Source of the DNA: a virus
DNA: 64,000 bases
Virus record (IMG/VR): IMGVR_UViG_3300027806_000001
Span: 62,001 to 126,000 of that record
Strand: one strand, 5' to 3'
The notes under the pieces were generated by a model. The model saw only the letters and a program-made list of their open reading frames with translations. It was not told the DNA's origin and did not search any database. The translations under genes and the position numbers were made by a program. Positions 14,720-20,917 of this stretch are shown in pieces. Position 1 is the stretch's first letter. Every line of letters starts with the position of its first letter.

Positions 14720-14987
14720 TCGTGTCCTCCTCGATCATCTCGACCACGATCGGGGTGCGAGGCCCGAGCCAGCCGCCCTCGATGTTCACGGAGCAGAACT
14801 CTGAGGCCTGCTCCTCGGTCATGCCGTCACGCTCGACCAGGAGGCGGACGATCCGCCCCCGGTCGTAGACCACCACCGCGGGCTCGCCGCATCGGACCCC
14901 CATGCCGACGACAGCGGCGTCGAGTCCGTCGAACATCACGGCCTCGTCGTCGCGCTCGGCGATCCACTCTCGTGTGCGGTCACTCAT
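14712..14987 (-). CDS. Conserved phage protein, 91 aa
   Basis: The pattern FDGLDAAVVGMGVRCGEP, VVYDRGRIVRLLVERDGMT and NIEGGWLGPRTPI is common in phages of high-GC hosts and in prophage regions; the fold appears alpha/beta with a conserved Asp-Gly-x-Asp. No function has been established that I know of. Overlaps both neighbours. Confidence 0.75.
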   Translation of the reverse strand: MSDRTREWIAERDDEAVMFDGLDAAVVGMGVRCGEPAVVVYDRGRIVRLLVERDGMTEEQASEFCSVNIEGGWLGPRTPIVVEMIEEDTNG

Positions 14988-15322
14988 GCGCCACCTCTCT
15001 TCCGCATCGCGGCGATGGCGGCATCGGCTGCCTCAACGCCTTTCTCGATGTACGAACTGAGTTCATATCGCTCTGCAGGCACGGTGTCATTCCAGCTTGC
15101 CAGCATCACGGGAAACGCCCCCACGACCAGCCGCTCGAAAAGTTCGCGCCGTTGCTTTTCGAGCACTTTGTTCATCGCTTCGCGCTGAAGCTTGCACTCC
15201 TCCTTGTATTTATCCCGATCCTCGACGAGCCTGCGGATGGCTTTAGCCCATCGGAGATCGGCGGACAGACTGCCGTCCAAGTATTCCAGCGCCGCCTCGA
15301 TGTGGATGTCGTTGTCGCTCAT
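14984..15322 (-). CDS. Paralogous helical protein C, 112 aa
   Basis: MSDNDIHIEAALEYLDGSLS followed by a basic helix (KYKEECKLQREAMNKVLEKQ) and a tail (VEAADAAIAAMRKRGG) that echoes proteins A and B. Probably the divergent third member of this family. Function unknown. Confidence 0.7.
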   Translation of the reverse strand: MSDNDIHIEAALEYLDGSLSADLRWAKAIRRLVEDRDKYKEECKLQREAMNKVLEKQRRELFERLVVGAFPVMLASWNDTVPAERYELSSYIEKGVEAADAAIAAMRKRGGA

Positions 15323-15720
15323 TCGTCCTCCTCCGGCGCGGTCACGGCCTTGCCCTCGTCGAACGACATGAGGCGCTCGCCGCAGCAGCCCCACTCGGCC
15401 ACCCACATCGGGGTGGACTCGCTCATGGTGAAGTCCCCGCCCTTGTAGCCCTGCAGGGTCCGGCCCATGACGTCCCTGCACTCCTGCAGGAGCTCCGAGG
15501 CCGGGCGGGTGCCCGCGCCCCGGGAGAACGCCAGGTCCGAGTAGTAGCCCCGGTAGCTGTGCCTGGCGCACAGGTTGTCCACCTGGGCGTCGCCCGGCAT
15601 CTTCTCGAGCACCTCGATCAGCTTGCCGAGGGTCATCTGGGTCCTGGACCTGTCGACGCGGCCCGCCTCGCTCATCGCGTCCACCAGCGCCTGAAGGGGG
15701 CTGATTTTTCCGTTGTTCAT
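15319..15720 (-). CDS. Conserved phage protein, 133 aa
   Basis: MTLGKLIEVLEKMPGDAQVD, HSYRGYYSDLAF, GYKGGDFTM and WGCCGERLMSF form a pattern found in phages, mostly of high-GC hosts. Two cysteines in GCCG may bind metal. Role unknown. A longer reading of the frame upstream is shadow. Confidence 0.78.
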   Translation of the reverse strand: MNNGKISPLQALVDAMSEAGRVDRSRTQMTLGKLIEVLEKMPGDAQVDNLCARHSYRGYYSDLAFSRGAGTRPASELLQECRDVMGRTLQGYKGGDFTMSESTPMWVAEWGCCGERLMSFDEGKAVTAPEEDE

Positions 15721-16214
15721 TCCTTGTTCTCCTTGGCAGGGTCCTTCCCCTGCGATTCGATGAATTCTCCAAACACGTCCTTGTCCTCCGGCCACACCTC
15801 CTCGACCGGCCAGCCCGCCGCCATCCTGGCCTCCTTCAACCGCTCCCGGAGCTCCTCGATCTCTGCGGCATCTCCCTCGCACTTGACCCAGGCTCCCTCC
15901 TGGTAGCCCTGGGCATCCACCGACCGGGACCACTCCCACCGGTACCCCATGCTCTGCAGCTTCTCCACTGCAGCCTCGCCGACGATGTCGCCGCCGTCGG
16001 ACCAGATTGCGATCTCGTCGCCATCCAGGGACCGCCCGTAGACGGCCTTGGGGTTCCTCATGGGGTGGTCCGGATCCGAACCCTCGTCCACGGCCTCCTG
16101 GGCCTTCTCGACGACGCACCTGTAGGTCGCCACCAGCGTGCCGGACGGGGCGGTCCACGCCACCCCGTCGCAGCAGCCTCCGTCCGCACCGTGGGTTTCG
16201 CGCTGCTCGTTCAT
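15717..16214 (-). CDS. Hypothetical acidic protein, 165 aa
   Basis: Begins MNEQRETHGADGGCCDGVAW. A beta-rich middle (AIWSDGGDIVGEAAVEKLQS) is followed by a charged helix (AAEIEELRERLKEARMAAG). The tail PAKENKE carries AAGGAGAACAAGGA for the next start. No family recognised. Confidence 0.68.
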   Translation of the reverse strand: MNEQRETHGADGGCCDGVAWTAPSGTLVATYRCVVEKAQEAVDEGSDPDHPMRNPKAVYGRSLDGDEIAIWSDGGDIVGEAAVEKLQSMGYRWEWSRSVDAQGYQEGAWVKCEGDAAEIEELRERLKEARMAAGWPVEEVWPEDKDVFGEFIESQGKDPAKENKE

Positions 16215-16900
16215 GCTTCCTCCTTTTCTTCGGGTTCCGACGAGGTGTCGAGCTCGTCGTCATCGGCCAGGGGCACGATCGCCAGGTCCCGCCTGGAGGC
16301 CGCCCAGACGATCCGCAGGCAGGGCTGCTCCTTGCCCTCGCCGTCCTCGAAGGTGCCGTCCTCGAGGTGGGCGCCGAGTCCGTGGGCCAGTTCCCAGATG
16401 ACCTCCGCCAGGGTCTTCTTGGAGAGCTTGCTGAGGATCCGCGGCTTCTCCGCCAGCGGCTCGACCGCGGCCTCCTCCTCCAGCATCCCCACCTTGCTCC
16501 TCAGGATGTTCAGGATGCGCTTGGCCTCCAGGCCGCGCGCCTCGTCGGTCATGCCCTGAGGGAAGGCCAGGTCCCGCCGGCCGAGCATGAGGGCGACGTA
16601 GCCGCGCATGCCCGACTCGCGCACCTGGGCCTCCAGGGAGGCCTTGCTCTCCTCGTCCAGCTCGAGCTCGTGGAGCATGATCGTCCGGGCGACCTGGTCC
16701 TGGACGACCAGCTCGATCACGTGCAGCATGGCCTTGTCCATCTGCTCGAGGGCGGCCTTGTGCCGGGCCGTCAGGATACGGGCCTCGAGCAGGACCTTGT
16801 CCACGTCGAAGAACCTGGTCTCGAAGGGCAGCTTGGCCCGCACCTGCCCGATCTCCGCCCTCAGTCCGTCCATCTCCGTCTTGGGATCCTGTGGCTTCAC
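16211..16900 (-). CDS. Hypothetical helical protein, 229 aa
   Basis: Long helices throughout (ALEQMDKAMLHVIELVVQDQ, KILSKL-type segments) and an acidic C-terminus (DDDELDTSSEPEEKEEA). The last codons encode GAAAAGGAGGAAGC, the site for the next gene. Size and composition would suit a structural or scaffold-like role, with no direct evidence. Confidence 0.68.
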   Translation of the reverse strand: MKPQDPKTEMDGLRAEIGQVRAKLPFETRFFDVDKVLLEARILTARHKAALEQMDKAMLHVIELVVQDQVARTIMLHELELDEESKASLEAQVRESGMRGYVALMLGRRDLAFPQGMTDEARGLEAKRILNILRSKVGMLEEEAAVEPLAEKPRILSKLSKKTLAEVIWELAHGLGAHLEDGTFEDGEGKEQPCLRIVWAASRRDLAIVPLADDDELDTSSEPEEKEEA

Positions 16901-17232
16901 TTCTTCCTGCCTTTCTTGTTGGTCTGCTTCCTGGGTGGAAGGATGGTACGCCTCTCAAAACACTCGATCATCTGCCTGACGATCTCGTAGTCCTCCTTCT
17001 TGGTCTTGCCGGGAAGCTCTTCCTCGGGCAGGTCGGCCAGCCAGTTGCGCGCACAAGAGTGAGAACTCTTGGCGATCACGTTCCATTTGTTTGGATCGTC
17101 GATAAGGCTCAGCTTGCTGCCCGTCTCCGGATACCTGAGGTACGTGCCAGACCCTCGGCACCGGAGTAGGTGGTAGAAGTGCACGAAGCTCTTCCTGATC
17201 TTTCCGTCTGACTTCCTGTGTCGCCTGCCCAT
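16897..17232 (-). CDS. Basic protein with KKGRKK tail, 111 aa
   Basis: MGRRHRKSDGKIRKSFVHFY is strongly basic; the middle has WNVIAKSSHSCARNWLADLP. The tail QTNKKGRKK is encoded by AAGAAAGGCAGGAAG, which doubles as the ribosome-binding site for the next gene; the same tail recurs in two genes downstream of the adjacent TM protein. Possible nucleic-acid binder. Confidence 0.68.
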   Translation of the reverse strand: MGRRHRKSDGKIRKSFVHFYHLLRCRGSGTYLRYPETGSKLSLIDDPNKWNVIAKSSHSCARNWLADLPEEELPGKTKKEDYEIVRQMIECFERRTILPPRKQTNKKGRKK

Positions 17233-17235
17233 GTG

Positions 17236-17517
17236 CTACTCCTTGCGCTCGAGCGCGTCTTCCATGCGGAACACCTCGCGCCCCTCGGCGTCGAGGTACA
17301 CGGTCCGGGTGACCTCGTAGGTGCGCACCGTCAGGCCCTCCACCGTCAGTCCGTCCAGCAGGACGCCGGACGTCACGGTGTTGTCCCGGACGTACTGCTC
17401 CTGCCGCTCGTCCTCGGCCTTACGGACCAAGACTATGGCGATCATGCCGCCCATGACCGCGATCACCAGGATCAGCACGAGCACCCCCTGCGACCACTCC
17501 TTGAATTCCTTTTTCAC
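17236..17517 (-). CDS. Single-TM protein, 93 aa
   Basis: A short basic head (MKKEFKEWSQ), a membrane segment (residues ~11-32, GVLVLILVIAVMGGMIAIVL) and a beta-rich domain (DGLTVEGLTVRTYEVTRTVY). Topology fits an inner-membrane protein with its C-terminus outside. Function unknown. Confidence 0.7.
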   Translation of the reverse strand: MKKEFKEWSQGVLVLILVIAVMGGMIAIVLVRKAEDERQEQYVRDNTVTSGVLLDGLTVEGLTVRTYEVTRTVYLDAEGREVFRMEDALERKE

Positions 17518-17819
17518 TTCTTCCTGCCTTTCTTCTTAGCCTGCTTCTTTTTGGACTTCCGGGGTCTGGGGGCGGTCGCCTTTCCGCCACCCTTGGCGTC
17601 GATGCCTCCAAGGGAGTCCGCGACGATCATCCCCGCGGACTCGACATCGTCCAGAGCCTCATCGATCGCGTCGTGCACCTGCTCGAACTTGTGATTGCCG
17701 AGCTCGGCAGCCTGATCGTCGGTCAGAAGCCGGTCGAACGCCAGGAGGGACGTGGTACCTTTGTGCTCCGCCTTGAGCTGCTTCAGCGCGGAGATGTACT
17801 CGTTGATGGTGAGGATCAC
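17514..17819 (-). CDS. Hypothetical protein with GTG start and lysine-rich tail, 101 aa
   Basis: GTG in a GTGA overlap gives a helical domain (INEYISALKQLKAEHKGT, VHDAIDEALDDVESAG) and a long basic tail (PRKSKKKQAKKKGRKK). The tail codons contain the AAGAAAGGCAGGAAG ribosome-binding site of the next gene. The longer frame upstream is shadow. Confidence 0.68.
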   Translation of the reverse strand: MILTINEYISALKQLKAEHKGTTSLLAFDRLLTDDQAAELGNHKFEQVHDAIDEALDDVESAGMIVADSLGGIDAKGGGKATAPRPRKSKKKQAKKKGRKK

Positions 17820-18148
17820 TGCTTCCTGCCTTTCTTCTTGGTCTGCTTGGCCGCATTCTCGCGGCGGTGGATCTCGCTCCATAGACGTGGGCCGCCCGTC
17901 CAGGTCCTGCCCTGGAGCTCGATGTACGCATCCTCGATCAGGGCGGCCAGCTTGGGCGCGTTGCCGGTGAAGGTCTTGGCGTAGAAGTAGCCGTCCCAGT
18001 CGTAAAGAGTCATGCTGGCCGCGGCAATCCTGCGCTCTAGATCCTTGATGCGTTTCTGCGCCTTGAGCAGCTCCGAGGTCGCACACCCGCACGTCGCAGG
18101 CTTGGCCTTGGAGGATCCCGTCTTACGACTCTTTGCCTGCTTGCTCAT
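17816..18148 (-). CDS. Hypothetical protein with basic ends, 110 aa
   Basis: MSKQAKSRKTGSSKAKPATC has a CGC motif, then a coiled coil (LLKAQKRIKDLERRIAAASM) and a mixed domain with YDWDGYFYAKTFTG. Ends KQTKKKGRKQ, the same RBS-encoding tail as its neighbours. ATGA-coupled to the long GX array upstream. Confidence 0.7.
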   Translation of the reverse strand: MSKQAKSRKTGSSKAKPATCGCATSELLKAQKRIKDLERRIAAASMTLYDWDGYFYAKTFTGNAPKLAALIEDAYIELQGRTWTGGPRLWSEIHRRENAAKQTKKKGRKQ

Positions 18149-18447
18149 CCTGCCCCCTTTCCGTTGCCATCGCCATAGCCGTAGCCGCTGACGTAGCCAA
18201 AGCCATAGCCACTGCCGTAGCCGCAGCCTCTGCCGCAGCCGTAGCCTGTGCCATCGCTGCTGCCAGATCCAGTGCCACGGCCGTTGCCCCAGCCGTAGCC
18301 ACTGCCGGTGCCGTGGCCACTGCCCCTGCCATCGCCGAACTCGCCGCCGCACTTGCCGAAGCCTACGCCTCTGCCGGAGCCATCGCCCTCGCCGCAGCCA
18401 CTGCCGCTGCCGTCGCCATTGCAGTACTCGATGTTCTGCGTGCTCAT
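18145..18447 (-). CDS. GX-repeat glycine-rich protein 5 (100 aa)
   Basis: Head MSTQNIEYCNGDG; GX repeat rich in Tyr, Cys, Ser and Arg (CGYGSGYGFGYVSGYGYG). Ends DGNGKGAG, encoding GGAAAGGGGGCAGG plus ATGA for the next gene. Last member of an eight-gene GX array (18145-20696). Function unknown. Confidence 0.86.
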   Translation of the reverse strand: MSTQNIEYCNGDGSGSGCGEGDGSGRGVGFGKCGGEFGDGRGSGHGTGSGYGWGNGRGTGSGSSDGTGYGCGRGCGYGSGYGFGYVSGYGYGDGNGKGAG

Positions 18448-18764
18448 CCTGTCCCCCTTCCGTTGCCATCGCCCTCGCCCCTGCCGTAGCCCCTGCCGTA
18501 GCCTGTGCCGTTGCCCATGCCGCGGCCATAGCCAAAGTCGCCGCCTGCGCCGCCTACTCCGCCACCCACTCCGCTGCCATCGCCCCTGCCGTTACCCCAG
18601 CCTCTGCCGCAGCCGTAGCCTGTGCCATCGCCGTCGCCCCTGCCTTCCGCCCTGCCGCAGCCTGTACCGAGGTATTCGCGGTTGCCATGGCCCCAGCCCC
18701 AGCCGCTGCCGAAGCCTTGGCCGGCAATTGCTCCGCAGCCGTACTCGATCCTCTGCTTGCTCAT
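18444..18764 (-). CDS. GX-repeat glycine-rich protein 6 (106 aa)
   Basis: Head MSKQRIEYGCGAIAGQG, including the phrase NREYLGTG that interrupts the repeat; the following Gly-rich part holds VGGGVGGAGGDFGYG. ATGA overlaps on both sides. Function unknown. Confidence 0.86.
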   Translation of the reverse strand: MSKQRIEYGCGAIAGQGFGSGWGWGHGNREYLGTGCGRAEGRGDGDGTGYGCGRGWGNGRGDGSGVGGGVGGAGGDFGYGRGMGNGTGYGRGYGRGEGDGNGRGTG

Positions 18765-19162
18765 CCTGCCCCCTTTCTGCGGCCATTGCCCCAGCCGCGG
18801 GCCGTGCCGCAACCGTGACCTCTGCCCATGCCGTCGCCGTAGCCGCTGCCCTGGCCGTCTCCAGCAAAGAAGTACGGGCCGCCGCCGGAGCCCTGACCAT
18901 TGGTGTAGCTGGGGCCGAAGAAGCTTGTAGTGCCGTAGCCTGTGCCGTCGCCGCAGCCCTTGCCGTCGCCGTCTCCATAGCCATCGCCGCGGCCATCGCC
19001 ACCAAAGACAAAGCCATGCGCCGAGCCGTGGCCGTAGCCTGTGCCGTCGCCGCAGCCCTTGCCGCTGCCGCTGCCCCAGCCTGCGCCCCAGCCGTCGCCG
19101 TCCGCGTCGCCGCGGCCTGTGCCGAGGCTATTGCAGTTGCCTAAGTTGCGTTTCTTGCTCAT
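18761..19162 (-). CDS. GX-repeat glycine-rich protein 7 (133 aa)
   Basis: Head MSKKRNLGNCNSLGTGRG. Two islands break the repeat: GHGSAHGFVFGGDG and TTSFFGPSYTNGQGSGGGPY. The first lies in a 59-bp stretch (18982-19040) identical to one inside the GX gene at 43583-43999. ATGA-coupled to genes on both sides. Function unknown. Confidence 0.86.
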   Translation of the reverse strand: MSKKRNLGNCNSLGTGRGDADGDGWGAGWGSGSGKGCGDGTGYGHGSAHGFVFGGDGRGDGYGDGDGKGCGDGTGYGTTSFFGPSYTNGQGSGGGPYFFAGDGQGSGYGDGMGRGHGCGTARGWGNGRRKGAG

Positions 19163-19497
19163 CCTGCCCCCTCCCCGTTGCCGGCGCCCAGGGTTGCACC
19201 CCCGCCATTGCCAGTGCCGTTGCCGTTGCCCCTGCCGTTGCCCTGGGCTAAGCCGCCGGTCCAGTTCCGGCCATCGCCGTAGCCATAGCCGCCGCCAGTG
19301 CCGTAGCCGCCGCAGTTGCCGCCGCCGTAGCCGCTGCCACTGCCGTCGCCGTCGCCGCCGTAGCCGGTGCCGCGGCCTTGGCCGCGGCCGCAGCCCTCGC
19401 CGCTGCCGCTGCCCCTGCCCCAGCCTGCGCCCCAGCCGCTGCCGTCGCCATGGCCGGAGGCCGTGCCCTTGCCGTACTCGATGTTCTGCGTGCTCAT
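19159..19497 (-). CDS. GX-repeat glycine-rich protein 8 (112 aa)
   Basis: Head MSTQNIEYGKGTASGHGDG; the repeat includes RNWTGGLAQG and ends GGGATLGAGNGEGAG, a tail nearly shared with the next gene upstream (GETLGAGNGEGTG). Same cassette design with an embedded ribosome-binding site. Function unknown. Confidence 0.86.
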   Translation of the reverse strand: MSTQNIEYGKGTASGHGDGSGWGAGWGRGSGSGEGCGRGQGRGTGYGGDGDGSGSGYGGGNCGGYGTGGGYGYGDGRNWTGGLAQGNGRGNGNGTGNGGGATLGAGNGEGAG

Positions 19498-19856
19498 CCT
19501 GTTCCCTCCCCGTTGCCGGCGCCCAGGGTTTCACCATGGCCGCTGCCACTGCCCATGCCGTTGCCCTTGCCATCGCCCCTGCCGTCGCCGCCGCCGCAGC
19601 CGCTGCCACTGCCCATGCCGTTGCCCTTGCCATCGCCCCTGCCGTCGCCGCCGCCGCAGCCGTTGCCACGGCCTGAGCCGTCGCCACTGCCGTCGCCGAA
19701 CCCGGCGCTGCCGCCGCCGTAGTTGTTGCCATCTCCCCAGCACCGGCCGTAGCCTTGGCTATCGCCGCAGCCTGAGCCGCTGCCGTAGCCCCCGCCTCTG
19801 CCGCAACCGTGGCCGGAGGCCGTGCCGTAGCCGTACTCGATCCTCTGCTTGCTCAT
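19494..19856 (-). CDS. GX-repeat glycine-rich protein 9 (120 aa)
   Basis: Head MSKQRIEYGYGTASGHG. Contains a direct duplication of about 20 residues (GCGGGDGRGDGKGNGMGS twice in tandem), visible as a 60-bp repeat at about 19545-19665. This shows array growth by unequal exchange or slippage. Function unknown. Confidence 0.86.
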   Translation of the reverse strand: MSKQRIEYGYGTASGHGCGRGGGYGSGSGCGDSQGYGRCWGDGNNYGGGSAGFGDGSGDGSGRGNGCGGGDGRGDGKGNGMGSGSGCGGGDGRGDGKGNGMGSGSGHGETLGAGNGEGTG

Positions 19857-20281
19857 CCTGCCCCCTTTCCGTTGCCGTCGCCCATACCTCTCTGAAACCC
19901 GTGGCCATAGCCGCAGCCCCTGCCGTCGCCCTGGCCCCGGCCCCTGACCTGAGCCGACGGGCTACCGTAGGGAAACAGAAGCCCTCCGCAACCGTGACCT
20001 CTGCCCATGCCGTCGCCGTGACCTTGGCCGTAGTCCGGCTGACTGGACTTGACCGTCCTGACCAGAGGCCCGCAACCGTCGCCAGTTCCGTTGCCGTCGC
20101 CGTGGCCACTGCCCCAGGGGGAGTAGCCTTCGTCGCCGCCGTAGCCGTTGCCACAGCCGGCGGTCGACCTGCTCCTGCCGGTGCTCCAGCCCCGGCCTTT
20201 GCCATCGCCTTGGCCTGCGCCATCGCCAAAGCCGCTGCCGCGGCGTGCAAGCGCCTCGGCTGAAAATTCATCGTTGCTCAT
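19853..20281 (-). CDS. GX-repeat glycine-rich protein 10 (142 aa)
   Basis: The most diverged copy: head MSNDEFSAEALARRGSG, with non-GX islands (STGRSRSTAG, GPLVRTVKSSQPDYG, LLFPYGSPSAQVRG). It is still ATGA-coupled with an RBS-encoding GNGKGAG end. The islands could be functional loops or decaying repeat. Function unknown. Confidence 0.82.
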   Translation of the reverse strand: MSNDEFSAEALARRGSGFGDGAGQGDGKGRGWSTGRSRSTAGCGNGYGGDEGYSPWGSGHGDGNGTGDGCGPLVRTVKSSQPDYGQGHGDGMGRGHGCGGLLFPYGSPSAQVRGRGQGDGRGCGYGHGFQRGMGDGNGKGAG

Positions 20282-20625
20282 TTCTTCCCCTTTCCGTTGC
20301 CTCGACCTTGGCCGTTGCCGCTGCCGCAACCATCACCAGAGCCGTTGCCGTTGCCGTCACCGTTAGCGGTTCCGCTGCCGAAACCGAAGCCGCGGCCGTC
20401 GCCCATGCCGCAACAGCAACCACGGCCCATGCCATCGCCGCTGCCGCTGCAATAGCCGGAGCCGCTGCCGTTGCCGCTGCCGATGCCACTGCCGTTGCCA
20501 TAGCCCCAGCCGCTGCCAGTGCCGTTGCCGTAGCCCTCACCTGTGCCGTTGCCGAACCCGGCGCCGCTGCCACTGCCGTAGCCCCTGCCGCTGCCGTCGC
20601 CATAATCGATCCTCTGCGTGCTCAT
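20278..20625 (-). CDS. GX-repeat glycine-rich protein 11 (115 aa)
   Basis: Head MSTQRIDYGDGSGRG; a regular GX repeat with GAGFGNGTGEG (also in the gene at 4251-4637) and GYCSGSG (also in genes at 43583 and 44645). Ends GRGNGKGKK, encoding AAAGGGGAAG for the next start. Function unknown. Confidence 0.86.
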   Translation of the reverse strand: MSTQRIDYGDGSGRGYGSGSGAGFGNGTGEGYGNGTGSGWGYGNGSGIGSGNGSGSGYCSGSGDGMGRGCCCGMGDGRGFGFGSGTANGDGNGNGSGDGCGSGNGQGRGNGKGKK

Positions 20626-20696
20626 CCTGCCCCCTTTCCGTTGCCGTCGCTGCCACCCTGCGCCGAGCCGTGGCCCATGCCGTTGCCTTGAGTCAT
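20622..20696 (-). CDS. Mini GX-repeat protein 12 (24 aa)
   Basis: MTQGNGMGHGSAQGGSDGNG then KGAG and stop. It is flanked by ATGA overlaps on both sides and keeps the family head-to-tail cassette, so it looks like a collapsed or seed copy of the GX gene. The shortest member in the window. Confidence 0.65.
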   Translation of the reverse strand: MTQGNGMGHGSAQGGSDGNGKGAG

Positions 20697-20827
20697 TCGA
20701 AGTCCTCCGTCTCGTGGGGCTCCAGGATCGGGCACCCTGCGCCGACCCAGGAGTCCATGCATTTGTGGCACCACGGCCACGACTCGTTCTCGTCGTATTC
20801 CCGCTTGCAGTTATCGCACTCGGCCAT
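20693..20827 (-). CDS. Zinc-ribbon micro-protein heading the GX operon, 44 aa
   Basis: MAECDNCKREYDENESWPWC continues HKCMDSWVG..., giving CxxC and CxxC knuckles 12 residues apart, a one-zinc ribbon, and an acidic tail (EPHETEDFE). GGGGGC lies upstream of ATG. It is the first cistron after a TAAACA promoter and a 17-bp leader hairpin, and it is ATGA-coupled to the eight GX genes that follow. It could be their regulator or RNA/DNA-binding partner. Confidence 0.7.
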   Translation of the reverse strand: MAECDNCKREYDENESWPWCHKCMDSWVGAGCPILEPHETEDFE

Positions 20828-20846
20828 AAAGCCCCCTTTCAACGGT

Positions 20847-20888
20847 GCAGGGAGGTCCTCCGCCTGATGGCGCGGAGGACCTCCCTGC
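20847..20888 (-). promoter_or_regulatory. 17-bp leader hairpin of the GX operon
   Basis: GCAGGGAGGTCCTCCGC and its exact complement form a 17-bp stem with an 8-nt loop, at the very 5-prime end of the transcript starting near 20883. It may stabilise the mRNA or control translation of the zinc-ribbon start. Confidence 0.7.
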
Positions 20889-20889
20889 T

Positions 20890-20917
20890 ATTCTCACACG
20901 CGCGCCCCCGCTGTTTA
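20890..20917 (-). promoter_or_regulatory. Phage promoter TAAACA-N16-GAGAAT
   Basis: -35 at 20912-20917, -10 at 20890-20895 with TGT before it. The TAA is the helicase stop codon. Drives the zinc-ribbon/GX operon 18145-20827 and probably the genes beyond. Confidence 0.83.

Noticed and set aside
18145-20696. Collagen-like proteins
   Set aside because: Glycine occurs at every second, not every third, residue and proline is nearly absent.
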